This document shows, in pieces, positions 10,484 through 21,784 of a DNA stretch of 64,000 bases (position 1 is the first letter of the stretch; each line of letters starts with the position of its first letter). The position numbers and the translations under genes were made by a program. Under the pieces are notes generated by a model. It ran no database searches, was not told where the DNA came from, and worked only from the letters and a program-made list of their open reading frames with translations. The stretch spans positions 124,001 to 188,000 of the forward strand of contig JAXQJY010000032.1 in NCBI GenBank assembly GCA_037042185.1, in the 5' to 3' direction. This DNA comes from Sordariomycetes sp. S80-01Y. Its lineage: Eukaryota > Ascomycota > Sordariomycetes.

Positions 10484-13073
10484 TGTGTATTAGAGACGTA
10501 TGAGTAATTTTAGGTGATTATTGATGTATCTGTGGAAGTGCTCCGATAAGCAGTCAAAATGAAGATGATCGCGTGTTTGCGTGTAACTAGGGGTTGACTC
10601 CTGATACCTCTATATTCACACCGTATTTATACTCTGACCTCAAGCTCTGATCAGTGCCTGTGGTAGTCTACGTAGTCCTGTATTACAACGTATGATCTTC
10701 TCTGAATAGACATCTCTTGATTGTGGCGTGATGGAATCCGCCACGCGTAGAGAGATCGGCAAATTAGAGACAGCATTCTTCGCCACTCATAGGTACCAAA
10801 GTACATAATTAACTAACAAGGAGATACATTTGCTCACTAGCAACATACTAGGGATCATGATCACCCCCTAGTGGTAAAAGATTGTCCCTTGATATCCCTA
10901 AACTGAGCTACGCCACCGTTAGGGAACCTTATCTCCTCCTTATCAGTTATGATAGCATGTTCCCTAGCTTTTCAAGTGGGATGGGCTGGTGCATACACAC
11001 TAATTCGAATAGGGTTGAGAGCACATTGTAACATAGCAGCACGTCAATGAAATGGGCACCTTCCCCTACTGACCTAGCCAATCACAACATAGATGTCGTG
11101 GAATTGGTTTCTCACTCATGCATGATATACTTGACCTATCACATTGCTATGAGGAATCCCGTGCTCTCGGCCGGCAATATGTGAGGGGGTGGGGTCTATC
11201 AGGCAGCTAACGCATCGCTTCGGTGCTAAGGTGGAAATAGCACAACAACATCCTCCATGAGCTTACAAGACATGACGTAAGCAAGGCCTGCCCGGGAGTT
11301 GGGAACAAGAGCATGGTGGTAGTCAGCTGAGCTCGAGCAGCCAGTATGTAACGAGCAACGTGTTGAAATTCCGGCAATGACGGCCTGCAGTGGGGTGTCC
11401 AATTCCCACATCGTAGCCGAGGGGAGCAGGCCTATGGCCTGTAGTGGCCAGGGGGGCAATAGCTACCCCTGGCCGGCGCCCCAATACGTTTAAAGAGGAT
11501 CTGGCGCTTGGGAGGTGGAGGGGTCAGTTGCTACGTAGCACGGCAGCGAACCAAGCCCGAATGCGAGTACGGATGCGCGCTGTGGACGACATGTTTGACC
11601 GAGCGGAGGACACACTCGCATACACTCCCTACCAGTCGCGTTGCTGGCTCACGAGCTACCATCAGGGAATGTTCCAACACCGCCCCCTACGCGTTATGGC
11701 AGCTGCTACAGCTCGATCGTATAAGTCGAAGTGGAAGGAGTTCATATACTACGTATTCCGGGCTTTTGAAATAAGTCCGCCATGCACAGCGTACCGCTGG
11801 GTGACGACATCCAAATAAAGCTTACATATTGGAACTAGTACCGAAGAGTGCCAATTGGAGAAACCTGGCGATCAAACGTCGGTCATCGGCGGCTATAACC
11901 GAGTAAGAGTTCACTCCAATCCAGTCTAGCAGAAACTGGACGATAACGACGAGTACATGTCAGATCTAGCAGGTATAGCAGTATCTTAGTTATGAGTCCC
12001 TGGACCTAACTGTGCATCTACTGAAGTGGCCATGAGTGATCTGTGCTTCAATTTCTCTCAGTCTTCACCGTTTGCTGAGCAGGGCGGACTGGGCTGATTG
12101 TCCCAAATTACTTGGCATGTCCTGGGTAAGCACCCACAATCTAGATTTGCAACGAGTCCGATTCTCCGCACAATGAATCACTGGGAGGTCTCGGAAACAT
12201 AAGGCGAGGCGTTGACTTTTGGTATGAACTGTACGCCTACAGACAGTGAAGGATCTACTCGGTTCGCTGTGAGAATGAGGTCTTCGATAGTTTGACTGAG
12301 GTGACATTGGCGCAATTCAACGGCGCCCAGTAGACCTTCTTCACTGTAGGAAAGGATTCCCAGCCCTATGTTAGGCTTTAATCCACTCGGCTCGTAACTC
12401 TGGTCGAACTCGAACCCGCGCTTACCCGAAGCTCAACCACGCACGTGCAGTTCCTACAACGTTGTTAGCTGCCGTATTGAAGGCTTTTCAAGATGTTCAT
12501 ACCTATGACAATATGAGGTTGCAAGCAATATGACATGCCTTTTGGCCGCCTGGGGTGGCAGTGCCGGCACTGGCAGCAGCGCAGGCGGCGTAAGAGAACA
12601 CAACGGCCTGAGTGCGGCATAAGAAGAAGGCGCACAGATGGCAATAGAGCAGTGCAGCCCGCATTATGCCCAAGTGTAGACTAAGATGTCGAAAATTTGA
12701 TGATGCAGCAACCGGCGAGCGAACTCATCCCTCTTAAAACATTTCTTCACATGATAAGGAGCTGGGAACTGAGAGGAAGGAATAGCTTTATCCGGTCGAT
12801 CAAGTTCTGTTCCGACGCGAGAGTCTGGGTGTTCTACAAATCTATCGCAGCCAATTAAAATTGACCCCGCCAGCATCTCCCTCTCCCAATTGATTGCCAC
12901 TTTTTCACTAGAGCACCCATAGCTTCCGGCACCCATAGCTTCCGGCATTTATACTCTGACGTGCGATGGACTCGAACGTTCATGCAGAACCCTTATCATT
13001 TTCGTTCTCCTGCTTTTATACGGTATTTTCACAAGCCCTGGCGCAGCCTATGTCGTGGAATGATTGAGGTCAC
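10484..13073. other. Intergenic with a possible relic
   Basis: Contains a possible helicase or recombinase-related relic at 11480-11818 and a short minus-strand frame at 12664-12948 (94 codons, Cys- and charge-rich, not recognised). A perfect tandem 16-bp duplication (CACCCATAGCTTCCGG) lies at about 12916-12947 over the start of that frame. Otherwise nothing seen. Confidence 0.4.
11480..11818 (+). pseudogene. Possible relic of a large mobile-element protein
   Basis: The translated stretch contains AATARSYKSKWKEFIYYVFR. An RSY..xWxxFIxYxFR pattern occurs in the large N-terminal regions of fungal telomere-linked-helicase-like and related element proteins. There is no proper start and only ~110 codons remain. 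The resemblance is weak and rests on one short motif. Confidence 0.2.
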
Positions 13074-14558
13074 ATGGGTCGAGCGCAGAGATATCCGGAA
13101 AGCGCAGAGCGGGCTGCTGTGGATGCTGTCAACAGCTGCAAATCTCAGCAAAGAGCAGCTACGGAATTCGATGTAACCCGGCAAACCATCCATGGCCGAC
13201 TTGAGGGTGCTTCCTCAATGAGAGTTGCGAAGGAGAAATCCCAACGACTCTCAACCTCACAGGAAACTGTTGTATGTGCCTGGGTCCGCTATATGCTGGA
13301 ACAGAAAAATGCGAAACCTATACATGAGCATATTCGGGTGTATGCGAACAAACTAATGTGGTCTGAAAAGCTGGAAGATTATTACACCCCGAAAGAACTC
13401 GGAAAACATTGGGTGTCCAATTTTCTTAATCGGAACCCAAATGTTAAAGAAGCTCTTCAGAGCGCGAATAGACCTCAAGACTTGCTACTTCTCGACCACG
13501 ATTGGGAAAAAGCGCTGTGCTATCAGTTTGCACTTATTCAGTGGTACGCAAGAGATCTACCTGAGACCTCCCGCTTCGACTTCCCCGGAGCATCCGAGAC
13601 TTTCTACACTTTCAGAAGCGCTATATGGCATTACAAATTAGATGAGACCGTCCACGGGGTTCTTTTGATTATGGAAGCCTTCGGGAAAATTGAGAAAGAG
13701 GTGTCCAAAGGAGACTTGAATGTCGTCCAAGACGTCTACCTAATTATCGTCGGGATGCTGGATCGATACGGCATGCACGACACGGCTTGTGGGGTGCTCG
13801 ACCATTACAGCGAAATGTCTCTGGCCTGATATGATGGCTCGGCGGCCAAGAATTCTACGGTATTGCTGCAGCATAACTTTGCCCCTGCTTTGCGCGGGAT
13901 TACAGAGCGTAACGGCGACCAGTCACCACTTTACTTCCGACACTTGGCAGGTATTTACGCACATGAGCTCGAAAGAACCCAAAACCAACCAAGTCGAACA
14001 ATACTACAGGCGCAATGACGTCACAAATTTATTGTAAGAGATTCGTGGAGGAGATCAACGGATGATGAGACAGATGCAACCCTTCATTATTCCGAGACTC
14101 TCCTACAGTTGGCCATCCACCAATTAGGCCCAGCAGAAGACAGAACTCTTCGTATCGAAAATGACACGCTACGACTCCAGGGCTATATTCGAAGCTTCAA
14201 CGACGATTATGTAAACAGATTTGATCAAGCATTATCGAAGCTGTCAGAGCGCTATCCTCCAGAACGACGACAAGATTGCGGCTCGTGGTCCGAGACTCAT
14301 CGGTCCGCCTACCTACGTTTCCAGGAGCGGAAGTTTGACTTTTACAAGTTAAAGGACTTTGATGAGGCTGTCAAAACGGCTGACCGCATTTTAGAAAGTT
14401 GTGACTACACGGAAGATCGCTGGATGTCTTTTGCACTTCAATTCGAACATTGGCTCAAGAGTATCCACATGCATAACCAGGTTGTCATGAAATACATGGG
14501 GAAACGCTGCACGTCAGAGTACTACGTCAAGTTAAAGGAGAAAGTCAATACCCTATGA
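13074..14558 (+). pseudogene. Protein with psq/CENP-B-type HTH N-terminus, broken by two TGA codons
   Basis: One frame runs from the ATG at 13074 to 14558 and is interrupted only by TGA at 13827-13829 and near 14009. The N-terminus (YPESAERAAVDAVNSC, FDVTRQTIHGRLEG) is a psq-type helix-turn-helix. A second part (ELGKHWVSNFLNRNPNVK) matches the CENP-B/Tc5 second HTH that follows it in pogo/Fot-type transposases. No DDE catalytic domain follows. The remaining ~400 codons are a helical region not related to a transposase that I can see, so it looks like a transposase DNA-binding domain captured by a fungal gene. Both TGA codons could come from CGA. Reading between and after the stops still looks like protein (HNFAPALRGITERNGD; SFNDDYVNRFDQALSKL), so the breaks look recent. 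Confidence 0.55.
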
Positions 14559-15178
14559 GAATAGACCGGTCAGTGAATGATACCTACTCTAGTATACTCA
14601 CCCGGAACGTGCCCCGTTCCGCCCTACACTGGTCTTTTGCCCCTGTCAATCCCCAATCTCCCACATTTCCGTGGGAACGCACCCCGTTCTGCGTCCTAAA
14701 CTTCCATTCCACCTACCCAACTTCCCCTCCATACTTTGCTCCTTGCTTGATTAGGAGAGTTAGATCGTTTCTCTGTCTGACATGGAGCGTTCTAGGGAAA
14801 GCCCGACTGACCGTCTTGACAAAGGCTGTTCATCGCCCGAAAACGCAGCCATGCCCCAACTTGGAATAGCTGCGAAAGCAAAAAGGATGCAGGACTAGTA
14901 GTCTGTAGCAGCGACATGAGAGGTTTTTGGCTGGCAGAATCGTATATAATCCAAATGGGAGGGAAGGTGCGGAAGCCCTGGGTTACAAATACATACGGAG
15001 TGAGATTGTACCATATAGAGCATTTGAATGAATGTCCACCAAAATTAGATAGGTCTATCCACTATTGATATACCATCCCCCTTCTCAGACTCCCCAAAGC
15101 ATCATCAATAAGCTTCCACATCCGCTCATCATCGCATGCAGCCCTAGCCTCCTTCAGCGCATCCTCCCAGATCCCCCA
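14559..15178. other. Intergenic
   Basis: Pyrimidine-rich plus strand, no gene seen; holds the 3' regions of the two converging neighbours. Confidence 0.5.
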
Positions 15179-15991
15179 TCACTCCCGCGTATATCCCGCC
15201 AGGCCCTTCTCGGTAAACCTCTTCCCCGGCCCCGCACCAGCCACCTCAGGATACATCCGATTATTGAGTACATTGGCCCACAGCCGCTCCGTAGCGTAAA
15301 TGAACCACTGGCAAGCGGCCTCCATTGCCGCCGTATTTGGCAGTGACGCAGGAGGGTGTTCGTTCTCAAGTGCCATCGCCATAGTCCAGATGGCCCGTAA
15401 TGATTTGTCTAGGGGAGAGAATCGCAGTTCCTCCTTGGGAGATGGATACTGAATATCTGCAGCCTCAGTGAGCTGAGCGAGGAAAGTGTTGAGATTCGCC
15501 CAGCGAGCTCGTTGCTTAGAATCCAGCATTGCATCACATGGGTCTACATGAGTTAGCCTTCTGACTGACTGTTGAAAATCGGAGGATGAATCACCTTTGT
15601 AATCTCCACCAAACTCATACCATGTCTCAAGCTCCGTGTAGCCGAACGACGGCATGTCTGTCCAGAGGGTATCACCCTGGACCCTCAGGAGCTCGTTTGT
15701 AGATGGATCAACGGCAACTTGCTTTTGGAGATGAGATATAAACTGGACAAGCTTGGTGTTTTTAGACGGCTCCAGGCGTTGAGCGAGCTCCATTACCGCA
15801 AGAGAGATGTTGTAGTCTGGGAGACCGATCCCGCCATGTTTGTCAGGACTACGAATGGACAATGCACTCATGGTCATATTAATGACATCTTGAACTGCAT
15901 CCTGCGCTGGGACCTCTTCTCTGACTACTTTGCCGAGGAGTTTGAACTCAACGGAGTTTTCGATTTGTTGGATAAAATTTGTTCTTCCCAT
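15179..15991 (-). CDS. DUF3632 family protein
   Basis: The start is set at the ATG at 15989-15991 (MGRTNFIQQIENS), because the frame upstream runs into a copy of the dispersed repeat. The downstream part has the family signature: RARWANLNTFLAQLTEAAD, SLRAIWTMAMALENE, AACQWFIYATERLW, then GPGKRFTEKGLAGYTRE. An in-frame 51-nt intron is probable at 15544-15594 (GTGATT...GTAG with a GCTAAC branch site), which would give 253 rather than 270 residues and remove a stretch not typical of the family. DUF3632 proteins are fungal proteins of unknown role, often in expanded families near secondary-metabolism or accessory genes. No signal peptide or membrane helix. Confidence 0.75.
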   Translation of the reverse strand: MGRTNFIQQIENSVEFKLLGKVVREEVPAQDAVQDVINMTMSALSIRSPDKHGGIGLPDYNISLAVMELAQRLEPSKNTKLVQFISHLQKQVAVDPSTNELLRVQGDTLWTDMPSFGYTELETWYEFGGDYKGDSSSDFQQSVRRLTHVDPCDAMLDSKQRARWANLNTFLAQLTEAADIQYPSPKEELRFSPLDKSLRAIWTMAMALENEHPPASLPNTAAMEAACQWFIYATERLWANVLNNRMYPEVAGAGPGKRFTEKGLAGYTRE

Positions 15992-16135
15992 AGTGAAAGT
16001 GTGTATCTCGAAAATGGAAACCCTGACTGACTGGCGGATAAAAGCAAGGAAGAGGCACAATTGAGATCTGCAGAGCAGCTGAGGCTGTAAAGAGATGGTG
16101 GGCTGTGCTGAATAATGGCGCGAGATCAACACTTG

Positions 16136-16318
16136 TGTTACGGTTATGCCTTGTGGCATAGACCTGGGTGCAGGGTAGATCGTTTACCTTTGTTCGATCC
16201 AGCCAGCTGGCACCTTAGTTATCCATAGTCACGTGTGGAGGCCGTTGGGGCTACCCACGCCCACACCCTCATGAATTGATCAACCAATTCAATTCATCTG
16301 ACACTACCTCGAAGTGTT
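16136..16318 (+). repeat. Dispersed ~195-bp repeat, copy C
   Basis: Starts TGTTACGGTTATGCC and follows the family consensus to its last third, with a less conserved end. It lies directly upstream of the DUF3632 gene. Confidence 0.8.
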
Positions 16319-17102
16319 TTCGGTAATTAGTTGAATTTGGCTGAGTTGGCCAGGTTTCTTCCCCCCGCTCCCGTGTTCATTCGCGCGATTCAAAGCAGAT
16401 TTGACGGTTCTGGCGTACTCCCATCTTCATCGTAATTAAGTTGTGCTAAGACATGAAGCTGATCTATGAGCCGTCTCTCCCGCTTCCACACAGCTTCTTC
16501 TCTCCAAGTCACTTTTCACCTTGAATGAAATCGGAAAAAACAGTTGCGAAAGCCGCATCCGCTGCTTCTGATTTGCGGACCATTATAATGTCCGTGAAGT
16601 TGGTGGTATTCCGCCTCAAGGCTGTTGATCACCGTATCCTGCCAGTTCTATTGTCGAGTAATGCAGATGCACAATGGCACTGTGGACTGTGGAGGGGCGA
16701 ATGGAGAGTTTCAGACGAAAATACTCAGTAGGGGAATATTAGGCACAGCAATGCTTTTTGGTACCCATAACAGGTATGATTAGCAATCCAGATACTTGGC
16801 TAGCGCGCGCTTCAGACTTCCGTATACGGGTTTGCTGGCAAAGGCCAACTTTTAATGGCTCGATGGACGTCGCTAACCCTGCCGAGATCGCGAGCGATTG
16901 ACCCCCCACAAACAGGACTCCTCCACTTCGGAACCTGCGGGTCGCAGCTCCTCCACCTAGTAACTAAGTACGTCTGTAGTTGCGTAGTATTCTGCCTTGT
17001 CTCACCACAAGGCACTGACCTCACTTGGCGAACAACAAGGTTGCCAACACCCATCTCATTGCACTCTTTTTGAAACTCCATAACACTTGTCCGTCCGTCA
17101 CG
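16319..17102. other. Intergenic, upstream region of the DUF1593 gene
   Basis: No gene recognised. The long minus-strand frame here continues into the DUF1593 gene as its antisense shadow. Confidence 0.5.
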
Positions 17103-18608
17103 ATGCCAGACCAATCTCGCCTCAGACGCTGCAGCAGCAAACCACGGGTCTTTGTCATTTCTGACATATCCAACGAGCCCGATGATGCGGAGTCTCTCGT
17201 GAGGTTCCTGTTGTACGGAAATGAGTTCGACATTCAAGGTCTGGTTGCCTGCACCTCCTGTTGGATGAGGAGCAACGTTCACCCCGAGGACATGCACAAT
17301 ATCATCGACGCATATGCCAAAGTTGTTCCCAACTTGAACGCCCACGTTCACCCCGACAACCAGTATCCCAGCGCCACCTACTTGCAGTCCATCGTCAAGT
17401 CTGGGCCGGCAGTCTATGGCAAAGAGGCCATAAAACCCGGAGTTGGTCTCAGCGAAGGCGCACAGCTGCTCGTCGATCTCGTCGACGCCTCTGACGACGC
17501 CCTCTGGGTCCTCTGCTGGGGCGGTACAAACGTTCTCGCTCAAGCTCTTCAGCATGTTCTGGACTCGCGATTGGAATCCGAGATCGCGGTTTTCTGCTCG
17601 AAGCTCCGCGTCTATGCCATCAGCGACCAGGACGACACGAGCCACTGGATTAGGATCAGGTTTCCCAACATCTTCTACATCTGCTCAATTCATGCTTGGA
17701 AGCAATACCCGATGGCAGCCTGGACAGGAATCTCTGGGGACTTGTTCGCACCTCTGGACGATGGCGCACCGGATAAGACTAAGATCAACAAAGAGTGGCT
17801 GAAGGAGCACATTCAGATTGGTCCATACGGCAATGTCTACCCGGACTACTCGTTCATCATGGAGGGCGACACGCCTACTTTTCTGTACCTCATTCAAAAT
17901 GGCCTCGGCTCTCGAGAGAACCCGCACTGGGGAAGTTGGGGAGGCCGTTACGGGTTGATTGACCTGGGCGGCTCATCGAAGCACTACACGGACGTCAAAG
18001 ATGAGGTGGTCGGTGTGAACGGCAAGAAGGCCTTCTCCAACCAAGCGACAGTATGGCGCTGGAGAGACGCGTACCAGAACGACTTTGCCGCCCGCATTCA
18101 GTGGACACTGAGCGATGATCTGTCGAAGGCGAATCACGCCCCGGTCGCGGTAGTTAACGACAGCACGCCCGGACCCGAGCATTTATACATCGAAGCCGAA
18201 GCCGGTTCCGAGGTCACGCTGGATGGATCGGCAAGCTATGATCCTGACGGAGACGAGCTTTCCTTTCGTTGGTTTCATTACAAGGAGCCGACCAACACTC
18301 AAAGTGAAGTACATTGGCATTTCGTTCCAGATCTCAAGATCAAGCCTGTCGACAAAGAGGGGCCAATCGGCGCTGTGGTTCAAGTTCAAGTCCCTCCACC
18401 ACAGACGTGCGCCGTGAACATCCTCACAGGAGAAGCTCTTGAGAAGGGACAGGCATTTCATTTGTTACTTGAGGTCAAGGATAACGGGGTTCCGAGCTTG
18501 ACGACGTACAAGCGCGTCATTCTGCAGGTCACGAACAAGACGGGTGCAGGTGCTTCAGGAAAGTCACACGACACGATCACAGAAGCCCTTGGGCACAAAA
18601 CGAGGTAG
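17103..18608 (+). CDS. DUF1593 / Sde182-like protein (nucleoside-hydrolase-like fold plus Ig-like tail), 501 aa
   Basis: Single exon from the ATG at 17103. The N-terminal domain begins KPRVFVISDISNEPDDAES, like the IxTDxxxxPDD opening of nucleoside hydrolases, then HVHPDNQYPSATYL, then VLCWGGTNVLAQAL, and SFIMEGDTPTFLYLIQNGL further on. This is the DUF1593 (Sde182 N-terminal) domain. The C-terminal part has a PKD/Ig-like pattern (VTLDGSASYDPDGDELSFRW), the Sde182 C-terminal domain. Known members include bacterial cellulose-binding Sde182. Many fungal members have a secretion signal, but this one starts MPDQSRLRRCSSKPRVF with no obvious signal peptide, so it may act inside the cell or the first exon may be missed. 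Whether it hydrolyses nucleosides or binds polysaccharide is unknown. Confidence 0.85.
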   Translation: MPDQSRLRRCSSKPRVFVISDISNEPDDAESLVRFLLYGNEFDIQGLVACTSCWMRSNVHPEDMHNIIDAYAKVVPNLNAHVHPDNQYPSATYLQSIVKSGPAVYGKEAIKPGVGLSEGAQLLVDLVDASDDALWVLCWGGTNVLAQALQHVLDSRLESEIAVFCSKLRVYAISDQDDTSHWIRIRFPNIFYICSIHAWKQYPMAAWTGISGDLFAPLDDGAPDKTKINKEWLKEHIQIGPYGNVYPDYSFIMEGDTPTFLYLIQNGLGSRENPHWGSWGGRYGLIDLGGSSKHYTDVKDEVVGVNGKKAFSNQATVWRWRDAYQNDFAARIQWTLSDDLSKANHAPVAVVNDSTPGPEHLYIEAEAGSEVTLDGSASYDPDGDELSFRWFHYKEPTNTQSEVHWHFVPDLKIKPVDKEGPIGAVVQVQVPPPQTCAVNILTGEALEKGQAFHLLLEVKDNGVPSLTTYKRVILQVTNKTGAGASGKSHDTITEALGHKTR

Positions 18609-19264
18609 ACTAGTCCCTTGGGCTTCAAATGCACTAGATCCAGGGACCTTAAATATAGACTTGTGAGGCACTCTGCACAATTATCGTTTCTGATTGACAA
18701 TTTTGTGTGGACAAGAAGATACTTATTCGAGTGACGAGTACTTACCCGCAGAATTACAAGAGGTGGGCAAGGGATGTCTATGGCCGATTCATTTAAGACA
18801 TTCTTCATCGTGCAGAACCAGCCTACCATATGTGATAGTTGGGAGGGAAACAGCCCATGACCTGGGCATCTGTCGCACGCAAGATAGATGTAACCCATGG
18901 TCGGCGAGATCATCAGATCACAGGCATTAGGTTTACGGCATCTTGTTCCCCGCCGTCAAACATGAAGAACAGAGGAAACCTTCAGTTCACGCTTCTTAGT
19001 TCTAGATCTGGAGGGAGCAAGCGCGAAGGTACTGATCATCCACAGCCGAGATTACTATCGTAGAAAACTGAAGATGAGTGCCCCAAGCTGGGAAGTTCAG
19101 AAACAACAGATGACCGTGGATTGATCTCCAGAACCGAAGACAAGTCGGTGGCCTTGTTGTTATGTTAACCTCATCGCCCTCCTCCGCCCTGTGTGCCCCT
19201 TCTTCAGGAGACCACACAGAAATCTTGGCAAGACCTGGAGAGATCCTTTTACATCAAGTTCGAC
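18609..19264. other. Intergenic between convergent genes
   Basis: No gene seen; contains the 3' ends of the DUF1593 gene and the transporter gene. Confidence 0.5.
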
Positions 19265-21193
19265 TCATTGACCCCGGGCGGAGGGGGTTCGCTCAACCGG
19301 GGCATGCTCCTCTACCGCCATGCCCTTTCCAAACTCCCTGGTCTTGGCTCCCGTCTGGAACAAGTAGTTCAGTTGAAAGTAGGTGATGTTCTTGGTCTCC
19401 GGTACCACAAACCATGTCGACACGAACCCGATGATGGAAGTTCCGCAGAAAACGAACCCAATCTTACCGCCCAAGTTGCCCTGGTCCGAATTGAACATGT
19501 AAGGGACACAGAAGTTGAAGACCCAAGACATGAAAGCGTTGACGAAGAAACCAAGGCCGAGTGTCTTTGCTCTGAGGCGAACGGAGGGGATTTCGGCGGT
19601 GAGGATGGGCCATGCGGTGGCAACACTGAGGCTGTTCGCGATGCCAACAAGGTTCAGTGACACGCCGATATAGCTAGCAAGGCATTCATTGTTAGCTTGG
19701 AGAACAATGAATGTGGCCGACCAAGGATTTAAATTAATTTACAAACAGAGAATTAAAAAGGGGTGCGCGGGAGGGGCAACGTACTTGAGAGCAGCGCTGC
19801 TGCCCGGGAAAAACGCCGCTATTCCCATTGACAGGAAAAATAGAAAGGCAGCTATGAAGCCGTACAAGATTGTAGGCCGTCGACCAAACCTTGCAAGGAT
19901 GGCCCACGATATCATAGTGGCGGGAATGGTGAATCCGAGAGAAATCTGGTTGATGAAAAGAGAGCGGTTGGGACTCATCCCGGCCATGATGAAGAAGTAA
20001 GTCGAGTTCGCCAGGAGCGCCACTCCCATGAATTGCTGCAATGAGTTGAGCAAAGTCACGATTCCGGTGCGGCGTAAGTCACTGCCTTTGAAACACTCGG
20101 AGTAGTGCACCGTGCCAATGTCGTGGGCCATGGTGCTCTCTTGTTGTATGGTGAGCTGAATGGCCTGGATGAGCTGAGACGCATCTGAACCCAAGCCGTG
20201 CAGTCGCTTAAGTGACTTCTCAGCCGACTCAATTTTCTCGTTATTGACGAGCCAGGTCGGACTCTCCGGCAGGAAAATTGAGGAGACCATAGCGAAGCCG
20301 GCGAATGCCCACTGGGATGCGAATGGGATCTTGACAGCCATCTTTGTAAAGTCACTAATCTGGCCAAAAACGACAGAAATAGCCGTTAGTTGTCCTACGG
20401 CCTACACAGAGTATCGGGTCAGAGATTGGCTCTATGATATGTCATGTGAAGCCAGGGTCGCTCACCGTGAGGAGCGGAAAAAGACCTAAGAGCATGGTTC
20501 GCAGTCGGGGTGACGAGATTTCTGAAACGTAGGTTTGGCAGGACGACATAAGGGTGCCCATCGCTAGACCAAGAATAACTTTTGCAGCTAGAAGAACGCC
20601 ACGTCTGGTTTCAAGGCCGCCAAAGTCTGCGGAGACGAATTCGAGGGCTCCGCCTGTTAGTGTCAGACGGTATGAACCACTGTCGTTATTGTTTTGTTTA
20701 CACATACCAATGGCAGCAATTACACCGCCAACAAAGAACATTTTCTTGCGTCCAAATCGGTCTTGTAGGGCACCATTCATGGTGGCTCCCACCATGATAC
20801 CCAGCGAGTTCATTGCTTGCCAGAGGCCCTGCCATAGGGCTGGCAAGATCAGAGCATCGCCGAACTGGGATCCAAATAACATGCTGGATAATGTTAACCT
20901 CTGGGATGTATACCTTCGCATGATCCGCACGCTAATTACTTCCCACAGTTAAAGTCGAAGACTTACGAGAAAGCAGGCAGAGCTGTAATTGTTCCTTGGA
21001 CTATAATATCATAACCAAAGAGGAGCGCGCCACTGTTGGCAAGTAGAGCATACAGGAAGAGGCGTCGGTTTTCAAGAAGAAGCTTCCAGATTGACTGCTG
21101 ATTCTCGACGGCTGTGCCTTCGAGGTCTTGGACGGTCTCCAGCTTGTCGACCTGAAGCTTTGCCGCTCTAACACTTCGGGTTGGAGAGTCCAT
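19265..21193 (-). CDS. MFS sugar transporter, ~538 aa, five exons
   Basis: Exons (minus strand): 20967-21193, 20708-20883, 20466-20653, 19785-20401, 19265-19673. The introns have GTAAGT, GTATGT, GTGAGC and GTACGT donors and matching AG acceptors, and total exon length is 1617 nt, a whole number of codons. The start is the ATG at 21191-21193 (MDSPTRSVR). Sugar-porter signatures are clear: GYDIIVQGTITALPAF in TM1, QDRFGRKKMFF after TM2, PESPTWLV after TM6, RFGRRPTILYG between TM8 and TM9, and PETKNITYFQLNYLF after TM12. The family includes fungal alpha-glucoside, maltose and hexose proton symporters; the N-terminal spacing is closest to the alpha-glucoside type, but substrate cannot be read from sequence. 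It is transcribed divergently from a beta-glucosidase gene 591 bp away, which suggests uptake of a glucoside that the enzyme then splits inside the cell. Confidence 0.9.
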
Positions 21194-21784
21194 GGTTAAC
21201 TCTAAAGGCTTGACAGCAGACAATGAAAGGAGAAGAGGGCTATGCCTAGATCCAGGGCGGGATTCTTTGATGTAAACCGATCCTATGCCTTGGGTTGGAC
21301 TTGAAGTTGGCCTTTGAAGTTGGGATTGAGCTGCTTAATAGATGGTGGGTTTGTGTGGAAAATCTGGAACGAATCCGGGGCCCCGCAGACAGACTGCCTC
21401 AGCAGCAGTCTGTCTCCATGCGCCATAGGCGGCTGAGCTAGGCTCAGCCGCCTATGAAAGTGCTTCAAATTGCCCTTTTAGGAAACCCAAGCCAAAGGCG
21501 TGGAGCCAATGGGGCCGATGGGGCCGATGGGGCCGGTGGGGGCGACGGGGCCGATGCATCACAAAGATTCGAAAAGGCTTCTCATGATATTCAGCTCATC
21601 CAAGTGGGACATTGCGGACATTCAAGATGACTGCACATGCACATTCGGTACTGCTCGAGAAACATCTAGCCAGAGTCTATAGATAGCAAAACCCGCGGCT
21701 CATACTACAATCCCCTGTTCACAACTTGTGTTTCACACGCCTACGAGTTACCTTGCTGTAAGGACGACACACAATTAAAGGAAC
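21194..21784. promoter_or_regulatory. Shared divergent promoter of the transporter and beta-glucosidase genes
   Basis: Two perfect inverted repeats lie side by side. One has an 11-bp stem (21387-21397 with 21405-21415). The other has a 15-bp stem and 3-nt loop (21424-21438 with 21442-21456), which contains CGG and CCG half-sites 15 bp apart. Paired CGG/CCG half-sites are the kind of site bound by Zn2Cys6 activators. A G-rich 9-bp repeat (unit ATGGGGCCG, about five imperfect units) follows at 21508-21556. The arrangement suggests co-regulation by an inducer-dependent activator, which is inference. Confidence 0.45.
21387..21456. repeat. Two adjacent perfect palindromes (11-bp and 15-bp stems)
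   Basis: AGACAGACTGC pairs with GCAGTCTGTCT across 7 nt; CATAGGCGGCTGAGC pairs with GCTCAGCCGCCTATG across TAG. Both lie in the divergent promoter. Confidence 0.8.

Noticed and set aside
12380-12425. GGTTCGAGTTCGA-like sequence on the minus strand resembling a tRNA T-loop
   Set aside because: The flanking bases do not form a T-stem, and no acceptor or anticodon arm fits.
16001-16159. N-terminal extension of the DUF3632 frame
   Set aside because: It reads into the dispersed repeat; the internal ATG at 15989-15991 gives the family-like start.
16812-17645. Long minus-strand reading frame of 277 codons
   Set aside because: Lies antisense to the well-supported DUF1593 gene and has no family match; it is a shadow of GC-rich coding sequence.
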